From positions 1-21,086 of the forward strand of contig DEPT01000049.1 in assembly GCA_002358905.1 (NCBI GenBank): DNA of 21,086 nucleotides, read 5' to 3'. This DNA is from Akkermansiaceae bacterium UBA3385 (GTDB taxonomy: Bacteria > Verrucomicrobiota > Verrucomicrobiia > Verrucomicrobiales > Akkermansiaceae). Made by a program: the position numbers and the translations under genes. Below are positions 1 through 7,700 of the stretch, in pieces. Below the pieces are notes generated by a model that saw nothing but the letters and a program-made list of their open reading frames with translations, was not told the DNA's origin and ran no database searches. Numbering within the stretch: the stretch's first letter is position 1; the number at the start of each line of letters is the position of its first letter.

Positions 1-87
1 TGGAGCGTGAACGCGAGCTACACCGGCGAGTTCGTGGAGAATGCCAATGCCCACAGCGCGAACGTAGGCGCAAGCTATAAGTTCTAA
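1..87 (+). CDS. Autotransporter beta-barrel domain, C-terminal end (partial)
   Basis: The frame is open from the window edge and encodes 28 residues before TAA at 85-87. The tail alternates polar and hydrophobic residues (NASYTGEF, then NVGASYKF) and ends in aromatic-Lys-Phe. That is the signature of the last transmembrane strand of an outer-membrane beta-barrel, where the terminal Phe is recognised by the BAM complex. Such a barrel would export or anchor a surface passenger whose coding region lies to the left of the window. Only the last strand or two are present, so the passenger cannot be described. The stop codon is the first unit of a 7-bp tandem repeat. Confidence 0.6.
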   Translation, partial: WSVNASYTGEFVENANAHSANVGASYKF

Positions 88-112
88 TGATTAATGATTA
101 GTGATTAATGAA
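85..112. repeat. 7-bp tandem repeat array (TAATGAT), 4 units
   Basis: Four contiguous heptads read TAATGAT, TAATGAT, TAGTGAT and TAATGAA. The first contains the stop codon of the upstream gene. The heptad period places stop codons in several frames. A second, different heptad array follows at 144-178. The sequence between the two arrays (113-143) contains a short GC palindrome at 119-131 and no gene. Confidence 0.75.
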
Positions 113-143
113 TAGAGTGGCGAACTTCGCCCGCGGAACTTTA

Positions 144-178
144 TCAATGGTCAATAGTCGATAGTCAATCGTCAATTA
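144..178. repeat. 7-bp tandem repeat array (TCAATNG), 5 units
   Basis: Five contiguous heptads read TCAATGG, TCAATAG, TCGATAG, TCAATCG and TCAATTA. They end ten bases before the helicase stop codon. On the opposite strand the unit reads ATTGACN, the same unit found at 2289-2323 on the other side of the helicase gene. The helicase is therefore bracketed by the same heptad family in inverted orientation. Confidence 0.8.
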
Positions 179-188
179 CCAAGGTTGC

Positions 189-2192
189 TTAGTCTTCTGC
201 CAGCAGGCTGCGCATGGAGGCAAAGAAATCGGCACATTCATCCTCTGAGACAGGAGATTTCATGAGCTTGTCGTAGTCCACAAACTCATACATGTGCTTC
301 GGGATTTCGTGGATAAAGCTGGAGGGCTGGCAGCGCTCTTCCTGGCCATAGCGGCTGCGTTTGGCGCAGTAGGTCATGGTCAGGCGTTCGCGTGCGCGGG
401 TGATGCCCACGTAGAACAGGCGGCGCTCTTCGTCCAGGCTGCCTTCATCCACTGAGCGGGTGTGGGGAAGTAATCCTTCCTCCACGCCGACGATGTAGAC
501 CTGTGGGAATTCCAGCCCCTTGGCTGCATGCATGGTGATGAGGCAGACGCCGCTTTTGCTTTCAATGTCGTCCTCATCACGGCTGTCATCCAGGCAGATG
601 CCGGAGAGGAAATCGGTCAATTTGTGGCCGGGCAGCCAGAACTGGCGCAGAGCGACTTTGATGTCATCGATGGCAGCCTGTCGGCGCATACGCTCTTCCT
701 CGGTCTTGCAGTTTTTGGCAATGTATTCCTCGTAGCCTGTTTCGTTCAGGAAATCCTGGAGTATATCGACAAAGGGCCGCTCGCTGGCAGCAAATTCAGT
801 ACCGTAGCGGGTTACCATCTCGGTAAAGGTCTCGATGCTGTTCTGCGAACGGGTGGAGCATTCAGTAAGAAAGGATAAATCCACCAGTGTGGCCCACAGG
901 CTTTTTTTGTTATCCCGGCTCCAGTCGATGGCGAAGGATGCCGTTGTGGGCGAGATGCCGCGGGGCGGGGTGTTCAGCACACGCAGCAGGTGAAGGTCTG
1001 CATCCGGGTTATCCATCATCTGCAGGTAGCTGATGAGGTCCTTCACCTCTCGTCGGTCGAAAAAGCTCTTGCTGCCGACCATGCGGTAGGGAATGTGGCG
1101 TTCACGCAGCGCCATTTCCAGCGCACGGCTCTGGGCATTGGCGCGGAATAGAATGGCAAATGCTTCCCATGGCAGACTCTGGCGGGCGCGGAACTGGTCA
1201 ATTTCATCGGCGATGAACTCGGCCTCCTCCTGGGAGCCGGGCATGGCCATGAGTCGGACGGGGAATTCGCCGTCCTTGTTGGTGCGCAAGGTTTTGTCGC
1301 GTCGGCCGGCGTTGTGCTTGATGAGGGCATTGGCGCAATCCAGCACCTGACGAGTGCAGCGGTAGTTTTCCTCCAGTTTGATAACGGTTGGATTCGGGAA
1401 AAAACTTTCAAAGTCCAGGATGTTGGAAATCTGGGCGCCGCGCCAGCCATAGATGGACTGATCGTCATCGCCCACCACACATACATTGTGCTCCGGGCCG
1501 ACAAGCTGGCGCAGCAGGCTCATCTGCAGGGAATTGGTGTCCTGGAACTCATCCACCGTGATATAGGAGAATCGCTTGTTCCATTTTTCATGGATGGTGG
1601 GGTAGCAGCGCAGCAGCCGCTCCGTGAGGATGAGCAGGTCATCGAAGTCCACGGCGTTCTGGGCCTTCAGTTCGCGCATGTAGGCCTTTGCCACGGCGGC
1701 AATGAGCGTATCCTCGATGTGGTCGATTTCCAGCCCGTTGTTACGCACGCGAGACATTTCCGCCAATACCTGGGCTGGTTCCAGTTTCTCGCGGCGGGCT
1801 CCATACTCCATGATGAGCCGCTTGAGCAGCCCGCTCTGGTCGCTACCGGTGTAGATGGAAAAGTTTTCCTTGTACCCCAGCTTGCCGATATCCTGGCGAA
1901 GAATGCGCACGCAGAGTGAGTGAAAGGTGCACACTGTCATGGCACGAGCCGATTTGCGATCGACGAGCCCCGCTACACGGTCTGCCATTTCATTGGCCGC
2001 TTTGTTGGTGAAGGTGAGGGCAAGAATGCCGCGAGGATTGACTCCCTTAGCAATCATATTAGCGATACGGCAGGTCACGGTGCGGGTTTTACCGGTGCCT
2101 GCGCCAGCCAGGATAAGTACCGGGCCGTTCAGGGTCTGCACCGCCTGTTTCTGGGCGGTATTCAGGCTGTTGATATCGAATTTCTCTGCCAT
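189..2192 (-). CDS. Rep/UvrD-family superfamily 1A DNA helicase
   Basis: This is an ATP-dependent 3'-5' DNA helicase of the Rep/PcrA/UvrD family, acting in repair and replication restart. All SF1A motifs are visible. The Q-motif/N-terminus reads LNTAQKQAV, and Walker A is AGAGTGKT at residues 29-36. Walker B is VDEFQDTN near residue 212, followed by motif III GDDDQSIYGWRG and motif IV LEENYRC. Motif V is TMHAAKGLEF and motif VI is FYVGITRARERL. At 667 residues it is closer to Rep (about 673) than to UvrD/PcrA (720-750), and it lacks a long C-terminal extension, so no gene symbol is given. The frame extends 37 codons upstream, but that stretch runs into repeat and mobile-element DNA and through the predicted promoter. 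The ATG at 2192, giving MAEKFDINSLN, fits the family start. No clear ribosome-binding site is seen. Confidence 0.93.
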   Translation of the reverse strand: MAEKFDINSLNTAQKQAVQTLNGPVLILAGAGTGKTRTVTCRIANMIAKGVNPRGILALTFTNKAANEMADRVAGLVDRKSARAMTVCTFHSLCVRILRQDIGKLGYKENFSIYTGSDQSGLLKRLIMEYGARREKLEPAQVLAEMSRVRNNGLEIDHIEDTLIAAVAKAYMRELKAQNAVDFDDLLILTERLLRCYPTIHEKWNKRFSYITVDEFQDTNSLQMSLLRQLVGPEHNVCVVGDDDQSIYGWRGAQISNILDFESFFPNPTVIKLEENYRCTRQVLDCANALIKHNAGRRDKTLRTNKDGEFPVRLMAMPGSQEEAEFIADEIDQFRARQSLPWEAFAILFRANAQSRALEMALRERHIPYRMVGSKSFFDRREVKDLISYLQMMDNPDADLHLLRVLNTPPRGISPTTASFAIDWSRDNKKSLWATLVDLSFLTECSTRSQNSIETFTEMVTRYGTEFAASERPFVDILQDFLNETGYEEYIAKNCKTEEERMRRQAAIDDIKVALRQFWLPGHKLTDFLSGICLDDSRDEDDIESKSGVCLITMHAAKGLEFPQVYIVGVEEGLLPHTRSVDEGSLDEERRLFYVGITRARERLTMTYCAKRSRYGQEERCQPSSFIHEIPKHMYEFVDYDKLMKSPVSEDECADFFASMRSLLAED

Positions 2193-2216
2193 GGGGAAAG
2201 GGCGGTGGTAGCACCG

Positions 2217-2245
2217 AGGGTAGCAGATTTGCCGGATGGGTGCAA
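2217..2245 (-). promoter_or_regulatory. Promoter of the helicase gene
   Basis: On the minus strand a -35 box TTGCAC (2240-2245) and a -10 box TACCCT (2217-2222) are separated by 17 bp. Transcription would start near 2210, leaving a leader of about 18 nt before the ATG at 2192. The promoter lies just outside the target duplication of the inserted element, so the insertion left it intact. It also argues against the longer reading frame starting at 2303. Confidence 0.45.
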
Positions 2246-2257
2246 GGATAATCCTGT

Positions 2258-2469
2258 CATACGTGTCCCAAAGATTTGGTACACGTGGATTTACGATTGA
2301 CAATTTACGATTGACGAATTGAAAGTTAGCGGCTTACGCCGATAGAACCACGAATGAATACTTACTGCTGATGGTGAGGCGAGTGATACCCCACTACGAT
2401 TTTTCACACAGAACACTATGCCTTTATGTCATTTAGGGCTATTTTTTCATAATCTTTGGGACACATGTG
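2258..2469. mobile_element. MITE-like non-coding insertion, 212 bp, with TIRs and 9-bp target duplication
   Basis: The two ends are 19-bp inverted repeats matching at 17 of 19 positions. The left end is 2258-2276 and the right end 2451-2469, sharing a perfect 14-bp core GTGTCCCAAAGATT (2263-2276, inverted at 2451-2464). The element is flanked by a perfect direct repeat TAATCCTGT (2249-2257 and 2470-2478), as expected of a target-site duplication. No transposase or credible ORF lies inside, so it must be non-autonomous or a deletion remnant. It contains an ATTGAC heptad array (2289-2323) and a small CGGC-TTAC-GCCG hairpin near 2331. The IS family is not recognised. A 9-bp duplication suits several families, such as IS1-like or IS4-like. 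The gap 2193-2542 contains otherwise only promoters. Confidence 0.65.
2289..2323. repeat. 7-bp tandem repeat array (ATTGACG), 5 units, inside the element
   Basis: The heptads read ATTTACG, ATTGACA, ATTTACG, ATTGACG and AATTGAA. The unit is the reverse complement of the array at 144-178. It lies near the left end of the MITE-like element, which raises the possibility that the array moves with the element or arose by replication slippage at a preferred sequence. Confidence 0.75.
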
Positions 2470-2490
2470 TAATCCTGTCGGATTACACAT
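2465..2490. repeat. 11-bp perfect inverted repeat (hairpin) upstream of ilvA
   Basis: The arms ATGTGTAATCC (2465-2475) and GGATTACACAT (2480-2490) are perfectly complementary around the 4-nt loop TGTC. No T-run follows, so it is not a standard intrinsic terminator. The left arm straddles the right end of the MITE-like element and its target duplication. A 6-bp hairpin (TAATCC/GGATTA) would have existed before insertion, so the element may have landed in a palindrome. It lies just upstream of the ilvA -35 box and could be an operator. Confidence 0.6.
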
Positions 2491-2497
2491 TCCGTTC

Positions 2498-2527
2498 TTG
2501 CATCATCCTGCGTTATTAGTGTAGAAT
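2498..2527 (+). promoter_or_regulatory. Promoter of ilvA-maf
   Basis: The -35 box TTGCAT (2498-2503) and -10 box TAGAAT (2522-2527) are 18 bp apart. The predicted start near 2534 leaves a leader of only about 9 nt before the ilvA ATG at 2543, too short for a Shine-Dalgarno site or a classical attenuator peptide. Regulation by transcription attenuation is therefore unlikely if this promoter is the one used. Confidence 0.5.
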
Positions 2528-2542
2528 GACGCGCACAAAGCC

Positions 2543-4105
2543 ATGAGTACACTCAAAGATAAGCTTTTCGATGAAATCCTGCAGGCTCGTCAGCGCGTAT
2601 ATGCTGTGGGGTCTCCCACGCCCCTTCAGGAAATCTGCCTTCCGGAGGTCGGAGCAACTGTTTTTGCCAAGCGCGAGGACCTGGGGCCGATTAAGGCATA
2701 CAAGTGGCGCGGTGCATACAACTGCATGGCCAAGCTGAGCCCAGAGCTGCGCGCCAATGGTGTGGTGGCTGCCTCTGCCGGTAACCATGGACAGGGCGTT
2801 GCTCTGGCCGCAAAACGCCTGGGATGCAAGGCTCACATCTTCATGCCGCGTTCCACGCCGGTGGTGAAGCAGAATGCCGTCCGTATGCATGGTGGTGAGA
2901 ATGTGGAAATTGTTCTTGTGGGTGACTCTTACGATGCGGCGTCCCACGCCGCCCATGAATTTGCCGATACCAATGGCCTCACCTTCGTGCATCCCTATGA
3001 CCACGTGTTTACCATGGGTGGGCAGGGGACGCTGGCCGATGAGGTGGTGATGAGCGGTGAGGGACCTTTTGACCGTGTATACCTGCAGATTGGTGGCGGC
3101 GGACTGGCTGCTGCCTGTGCCTGCTGGTTCAAGAAATTCTGGCCGGATTGTAAGTGCATCGGCGTGGAAGGCGTGAACCAGGCCTCCATGAAACTGGCTG
3201 TGGAGAGCGGTGAACGCAAGACTCTGCCTTATGTGGATGTGTTCTGCGATGGCACGGCTGTACGAATGGCAGGCGAGCTGACTTACGAGCTTTGTTCCGA
3301 GTTGCTGGATGGTTTTGTCACCGTGACCAATGAGGAGGTGTGCAAAGCTATCCGTTCTCTCTGGAATGGTCTGCGTGTGATTACTGAACCCTCCGGGGCC
3401 ATGGGACTTGCGGCGCTCCTCCAGGATTGGAATAACGGCAATATAAAGCCCGGAGAGAAGTGCCTGGTTGTGCTTTCCGGAGCTAATATGGATTTCACCC
3501 AGATGGGGGTGGTTGCCAGCCGTGCCGGTGTGCAGGAAAGCAATCGTCATGAGAGGTTCCTGCAGATTCCAATGGAGACAAAACGCGGGCAGATTCTGAA
3601 ATACCTGGAAAGTATTCCTTCCGGCGTTTTGCTGACGGATGTGCAGTATGGCCGCCTTGCGGGGGATATTCAGCAGCCTGTCTTCGGCGTTCTGGCTACG
3701 GACGCCCAGTTTGAGGAGATTCATCGTGCACTTGCAGCAAAGGGGCTTACTGCCCGTGATGTGACCAATCACGATGATGTCCGCTTCCGCATGATATCGT
3801 ACGACCGCGAGCGCCTGAGTCATCCCGTGTTCTTTGTGATTGAGTTCCCTGAGCGCCCGGGTGCTTTCTCTGAGTTCATGCGCGTAATGGGGCAGTATGC
3901 CCACCTGTGCTACTTCAACTACCGGTATTCCGGTGAGCACGTAGGCCGTGCTCTGGTGGGTATGGAGTTTGAAACAGTGGAGGATCGTGATGCCTGCCGT
4001 GCTGCTGCCACCAAGTTGCTGGGCACTACCATTCAGGGAATTCACGAGTTGCCGGATGAAGTGCGCCACCGTGTGCTGGACCGTATGTCTCCCATGGATA
4101 GATGA
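2543..4105 (+). CDS. ilvA: Threonine ammonia-lyase, biosynthetic (threonine dehydratase)
   Basis: This is a PLP enzyme that deaminates L-threonine to 2-oxobutanoate and ammonia, the first committed step of isoleucine synthesis, in the cytoplasm. The Schiff-base lysine is K54 in KAYKWRGAYN, and the PLP-phosphate loop is GGGGLA near residues 184-189. The catalytic domain (about 1-330) is followed by two ACT-like regulatory domains, about 335-425 and 428-500. The second contains VIEFPERPGAF and CYFNYRYSGEHVGRAL. Those two domains are the hallmark of the long, isoleucine-feedback-regulated biosynthetic form, and the length of 520 matches E. coli IlvA (514). The last codons overlap maf by 4 nt. 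No other ilv gene is in the window. No Shine-Dalgarno sequence precedes the ATG. A 534-codon antisense frame is a shadow. Confidence 0.95.
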   Translation: MSTLKDKLFDEILQARQRVYAVGSPTPLQEICLPEVGATVFAKREDLGPIKAYKWRGAYNCMAKLSPELRANGVVAASAGNHGQGVALAAKRLGCKAHIFMPRSTPVVKQNAVRMHGGENVEIVLVGDSYDAASHAAHEFADTNGLTFVHPYDHVFTMGGQGTLADEVVMSGEGPFDRVYLQIGGGGLAAACACWFKKFWPDCKCIGVEGVNQASMKLAVESGERKTLPYVDVFCDGTAVRMAGELTYELCSELLDGFVTVTNEEVCKAIRSLWNGLRVITEPSGAMGLAALLQDWNNGNIKPGEKCLVVLSGANMDFTQMGVVASRAGVQESNRHERFLQIPMETKRGQILKYLESIPSGVLLTDVQYGRLAGDIQQPVFGVLATDAQFEEIHRALAAKGLTARDVTNHDDVRFRMISYDRERLSHPVFFVIEFPERPGAFSEFMRVMGQYAHLCYFNYRYSGEHVGRALVGMEFETVEDRDACRAAATKLLGTTIQGIHELPDEVRHRVLDRMSPMDR

Positions 4106-4647
4106 TAATCCTGGCCTCACAGTCGCCCCGTCGTAGCGAGCTCCTTTCCCGCGAAGGGGTAGAGTTTCGTGTGGTTGTGCGTGATACAGAGGAAGTGCAC
4201 GATGCTTCCTTGTCCCCGGAGATACTCTGTGCCATTAACGCTGCGGCGAAGGCCGGTGCTGTGGCTGCGGAATACCCGGATGCTACCGTTATAGGGGCTG
4301 ATACCTTGGTGTTCATTGATGGACAGCCACTTGGTAAGCCTACGAACGAGGATGCCGCCGTAGAGATGCTGCTGCGTCTGCAGGGGCGTACCCATTGTGT
4401 CTGCACGGCTGTGGCGGTGTTCATGCCAGGCGGTGAGCGCCGTGACTTTGCAGAAATCAGCAAAGTGACGTTCCGCCCGTTGGATGAGGCTGCTGTTCGT
4501 CACTATATGAGCCTTGTGCATGTATATGATAAGGCCGGGGCCTATGCCATTCAGGAACACGGCGATTTGATTATTGAACGTTTTGAGGGAGACCTGGATA
4601 ATGTCATCGGGTTGCCCGTAACGCGTCTGCTCCAGGTGCTGCAGTAA
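4102..4647 (+). CDS. maf: Maf-family nucleoside triphosphate pyrophosphatase (dTTP/UTP type)
   Basis: This is a house-cleaning enzyme that hydrolyses dTTP/UTP and modified pyrimidine nucleotides to the monophosphate plus PPi. Maf homologues have been linked to septum inhibition. Family motifs occur in order: SQSPRRSELL at the N-terminus, IGADTLVF, GKPTNEDAAVEML, GRTHCVCTAVAV and YDKAGAYAIQEHGDLIIE, ending with NVIGLPV. The GRTH-TAVAV and DKAGAYAIQ pattern resembles the YhdE (dTTP/UTP) subgroup more than YceF, as judged by eye. Length 181 is normal. The start codon overlaps the ilvA stop as ATGA, so translation is probably coupled to ilvA. A strong terminator follows 33 bp after the stop. Confidence 0.93.
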   Translation: MIILASQSPRRSELLSREGVEFRVVVRDTEEVHDASLSPEILCAINAAAKAGAVAAEYPDATVIGADTLVFIDGQPLGKPTNEDAAVEMLLRLQGRTHCVCTAVAVFMPGGERRDFAEISKVTFRPLDEAAVRHYMSLVHVYDKAGAYAIQEHGDLIIERFEGDLDNVIGLPVTRLLQVLQ

Positions 4648-4680
4648 GCGCCTTTTGTTACCGGAAAGACCATGTAAGAA

Positions 4681-4722
4681 CGCCGCCGTTTTGATTTCAA
4701 AACGGCGGCGTGGTTTTATTTT
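4681..4722 (+). terminator. Intrinsic terminator of ilvA-maf
   Basis: A perfect 12-bp stem (CGCCGCCGTTTT at 4681-4692, AAAACGGCGGCG at 4699-4710) with a 6-nt loop is followed by the T-rich tail TGGTTTTATTTT. It sits between convergent genes. The tail on the minus strand is weaker (TTCTTAC), but the hairpin may also slow transcription arriving from the large surface-protein gene ending at 4734. Confidence 0.9.
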
Positions 4723-4733
4723 GCAAATGGAGA

Positions 4734-7700
4734 TTACTTCCGGCGTCGGCGGGCGGCCAGAGCAGCCAGCGCCAGCAGGCTCAGCGTTGCGGTGGCCGGT
4801 TCCGGCACCAGAGTAAAGGTGGCGGCTCCATTCTGTACACCCGTGTATACAGCGCCATCGATGCTGAGAGCAAGCGTGGTGTAGTCTACATCAGTGCCGA
4901 AATCAACACTGATATCGGTGTATCCGGCCTCCATCAGTTCCTCGCGGGTCAGGCCCAGAGAAATCACCAGGTCGCCGCTGGCGGTGCAGTGGAAGATGTC
5001 TGAGCAGTCCAGCACCAGCATTCCATCATGCTCCAGGCTCAGGGCCGGGGTGGTGAGGGTCAGCGTGGCTCCGGAAAGGGCAATGCTGCCGGTGGCTCCC
5101 ACATCGAATGAGCAATCGTCCCCGAAGTTCACATCATTCAGGGTAAGCGTGGAAACGAGTGTTGAGGCAAAGTGTACGTTGCTCAGCTTGATTTGCTCAA
5201 AGGCAAAATCTCCTGCTGCGAGTGCTACGTTCATATCGCTCATGCTGCCGCCCTCTGCCGCCTCTGCGCTGAGAACGGTGCCGGCGAAGGTGCCGATGCC
5301 GCCATCGTAGCCGCTCAGGGTGCAGGATTCACCAAGACTCAGGTGTGCAGCCTTATTGATGGTGGATTCGGCGGCACTGGTCAGCGTATCCGAGAATCGG
5401 GCATTGGTTCCTTCTGTGAGCGTGAGCGAGGTGACTGACATCTGCTTGTTTACCTTCACCTCCGTGGCTCGGGTTTTGATGTTGGCATCATCCAGCGTCA
5501 CATTCAGTTCACCCTTGCCATTGGTGGTAATCTCTGCATTGATTTCAGAGGAACCATTGAAGGTCAGGTTGGTGATGATGGTTACACCATTTTGAGCGCC
5601 CGTGTCCACCTCGTGAGAGAACACGCCATCCCACTGTGAGGTGTCGCCTGCGAAGATGATGTTCTGATTGGTGCCATTCCATGTGGTACGGCGGATGCTG
5701 CCTTCGCCGGATATGGTGCCGGTGAAGGTTCGGGTGTCACCACTCCAGCCGTTGTTGATTTCCCATGCCGCTTTGTCTCCATTGTCCGTCAGAATCAGGT
5801 TGGCGGCGTATGTCTGGGCTGTTTTATTCGCCTGATTCAGATAGCCTTTCACGCCGCTGAGTTCTACGGATGAATTGTCTCCCTTGGCAAGGGAGTCCAG
5901 GTTCAGACCAGCAAGAGTGCTTCCGGTCATTCGAACCGTTCCCGTCCAGTCATTATCCAGGGAAATGCGGGAGCCCATGGTAGTGGCATTGCCGATGTCA
6001 TACAGACCTTTACCATGCATCACCACACTGCCGCCGCTGCCGAGGTTGAAGGTGCTGCCGGACTGCACGGCTACATCAGTCAGCGTGAAGGCTGTATTGG
6101 CAGTGGTGTTCAGCTCTACATTGTTCAGGGTCATGCCGGTGAGGAAATAGGTGGCATTTCCGACTGCCAGGGTCACATCTTGCATGCCGGAATCTGAGGC
6201 GGAACCGGTGATGCCATCGCTTGCCATGGCAAGCTTGGCAATGGTGGCATTGGTATTGCGGGAGCTCAGGCTCACCTCATCGCCTATGGCGGTGGTACCG
6301 CTCAGACTCATGATGGCGGCATCGACCACCATAGCAGAACCTGCCTTCATCACCAGGTTGCCGAGCACGGAGCTCTTGCCAATCACTTCCAGCCTGGTGC
6401 CGGAGTTGAAGATAAGGTCATAACCGGTGTGATCAATGGTGGCATTGTTCACCTGCACGGTGGCAGCAGAGCCGGCCGTGGCTTCCAGCCCGTGACCGGT
6501 GAAAATGGCACCATCCTCCACGCGCAGACGACCGCCGTGCAACTTGGTCTGGGCTTCAATGTTGAAGGTGCTGGAGTTTTTGATTTCATCTGCAGTCACC
6601 GCATCTTTGCTGCCCTTGAGCGCAATCAGATTCTTTTCTACGGTGGCTGATGAGAAGATAATATCACCGGTCTGGGCAATGCTTTGATTTTCTGCTGTCG
6701 TGAAATGATTGTTCAGAGAAACAGATACATTGCCGGTGATGTTGATGCCATCACGGAAATCGAGGGATTTGCCTTGTGCTGCAGAAAGCGAGATATCTGT
6801 AACCGCACCGAGCTCTACAGCATTGGCATGGGCGCCGATGCGCATGGCCTGAAGGGTGTAGTTACCCTTGGTGTCCACGGCGTAGTTACCCTCGAATACG
6901 GCGGAGTCATTGTTCTGTATGGAAAGGGAGCCGCGCAGGTTCGACATACGGATGGCTGCGCCTTCATTGTAGGTGAAACGCAGGTTCTCATTGTTATTGA
7001 TTTCAACAATGTTTCCGGCGTAGCTATTGCTGCCGTTGTGGAAAATCCGAATGGCACTAGCGCTGCCCCCGTTTGAAGTCTCTGTCTTGTTATTGGAGTC
7101 GAAGATGACATTCTTATTACCGCTGATGATAAGAGAGCTTGCGGTCTCCATACTGATTCCGGCACCACCGGCGCCGATGTTTTCGGTAAAGGAGATGTTG
7201 TCGTTGCCTTCTATCCGGACAGAGCTGTAAGTTTCACCGTAAATGCCACTGCCATAGAATCCGGGCTCATTCTTATCAAAGGACACAGACTTGTTACCGG
7301 TAATTTCCAGTGTGGCATACCGACCGAGAGCAATGGCGCCTCCGCTGCCTTCTCCGGGTCGACCGTTGCCGGTGAATGATACCTCCTCGTTATCGTAAAT
7401 GCTCAGCTTGCTGCTTTCGGCCAGGGCAATGGCACCACCTTGTTCGCAGATGTTGTTGTTGAAGCTGACCTTCTTGTTATCGTGCAGGGAGATTTCTGCG
7501 CCGGCTCCTGCGGTGCGAATGGCACCGCCGTAGTCTACATAAGAGTTGTTGTTTGCTTTGGCGTAGCCGTTGCCGGTAAACTCCACATCCTGGTTATGGG
7601 CGATTTCAACCAGGGAATTCCCGGCAGCCTGAATGGCTGCTCCGAATCGTCCGTAGTTGTTGGCGAATAGAATTTTCTTGTTATTCTCCATGCGGAGAGT

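Noticed and set aside
119..131. GGCGAA-C-TTCGCC palindrome as terminator of the autotransporter
   Set aside because: A usable stem is only 4 bp with a 5-nt loop, and the T-tail is poor, so it is not convincing.
2193..2303. 37-codon N-terminal extension of the helicase
   Set aside because: It runs through the predicted promoter, the target duplication and the heptad array. The family N-terminus starts at 2192.
2465..2490. 11-bp hairpin as a terminator for incoming transcription
   Set aside because: No T-run follows on either strand. Half of one arm comes from the inserted element, so its present form is partly accidental.
2543..4105. Serine racemase or catabolic TdcB identity
   Set aside because: Two C-terminal ACT-like domains and a length of 520 mark the biosynthetic IlvA form.
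2516..4120. 534-codon minus-strand frame over ilvA
   Set aside because: It mirrors the full ilvA frame, is rich in His, Gln and Arg with no recognisable domain, and ilvA is unmistakable.
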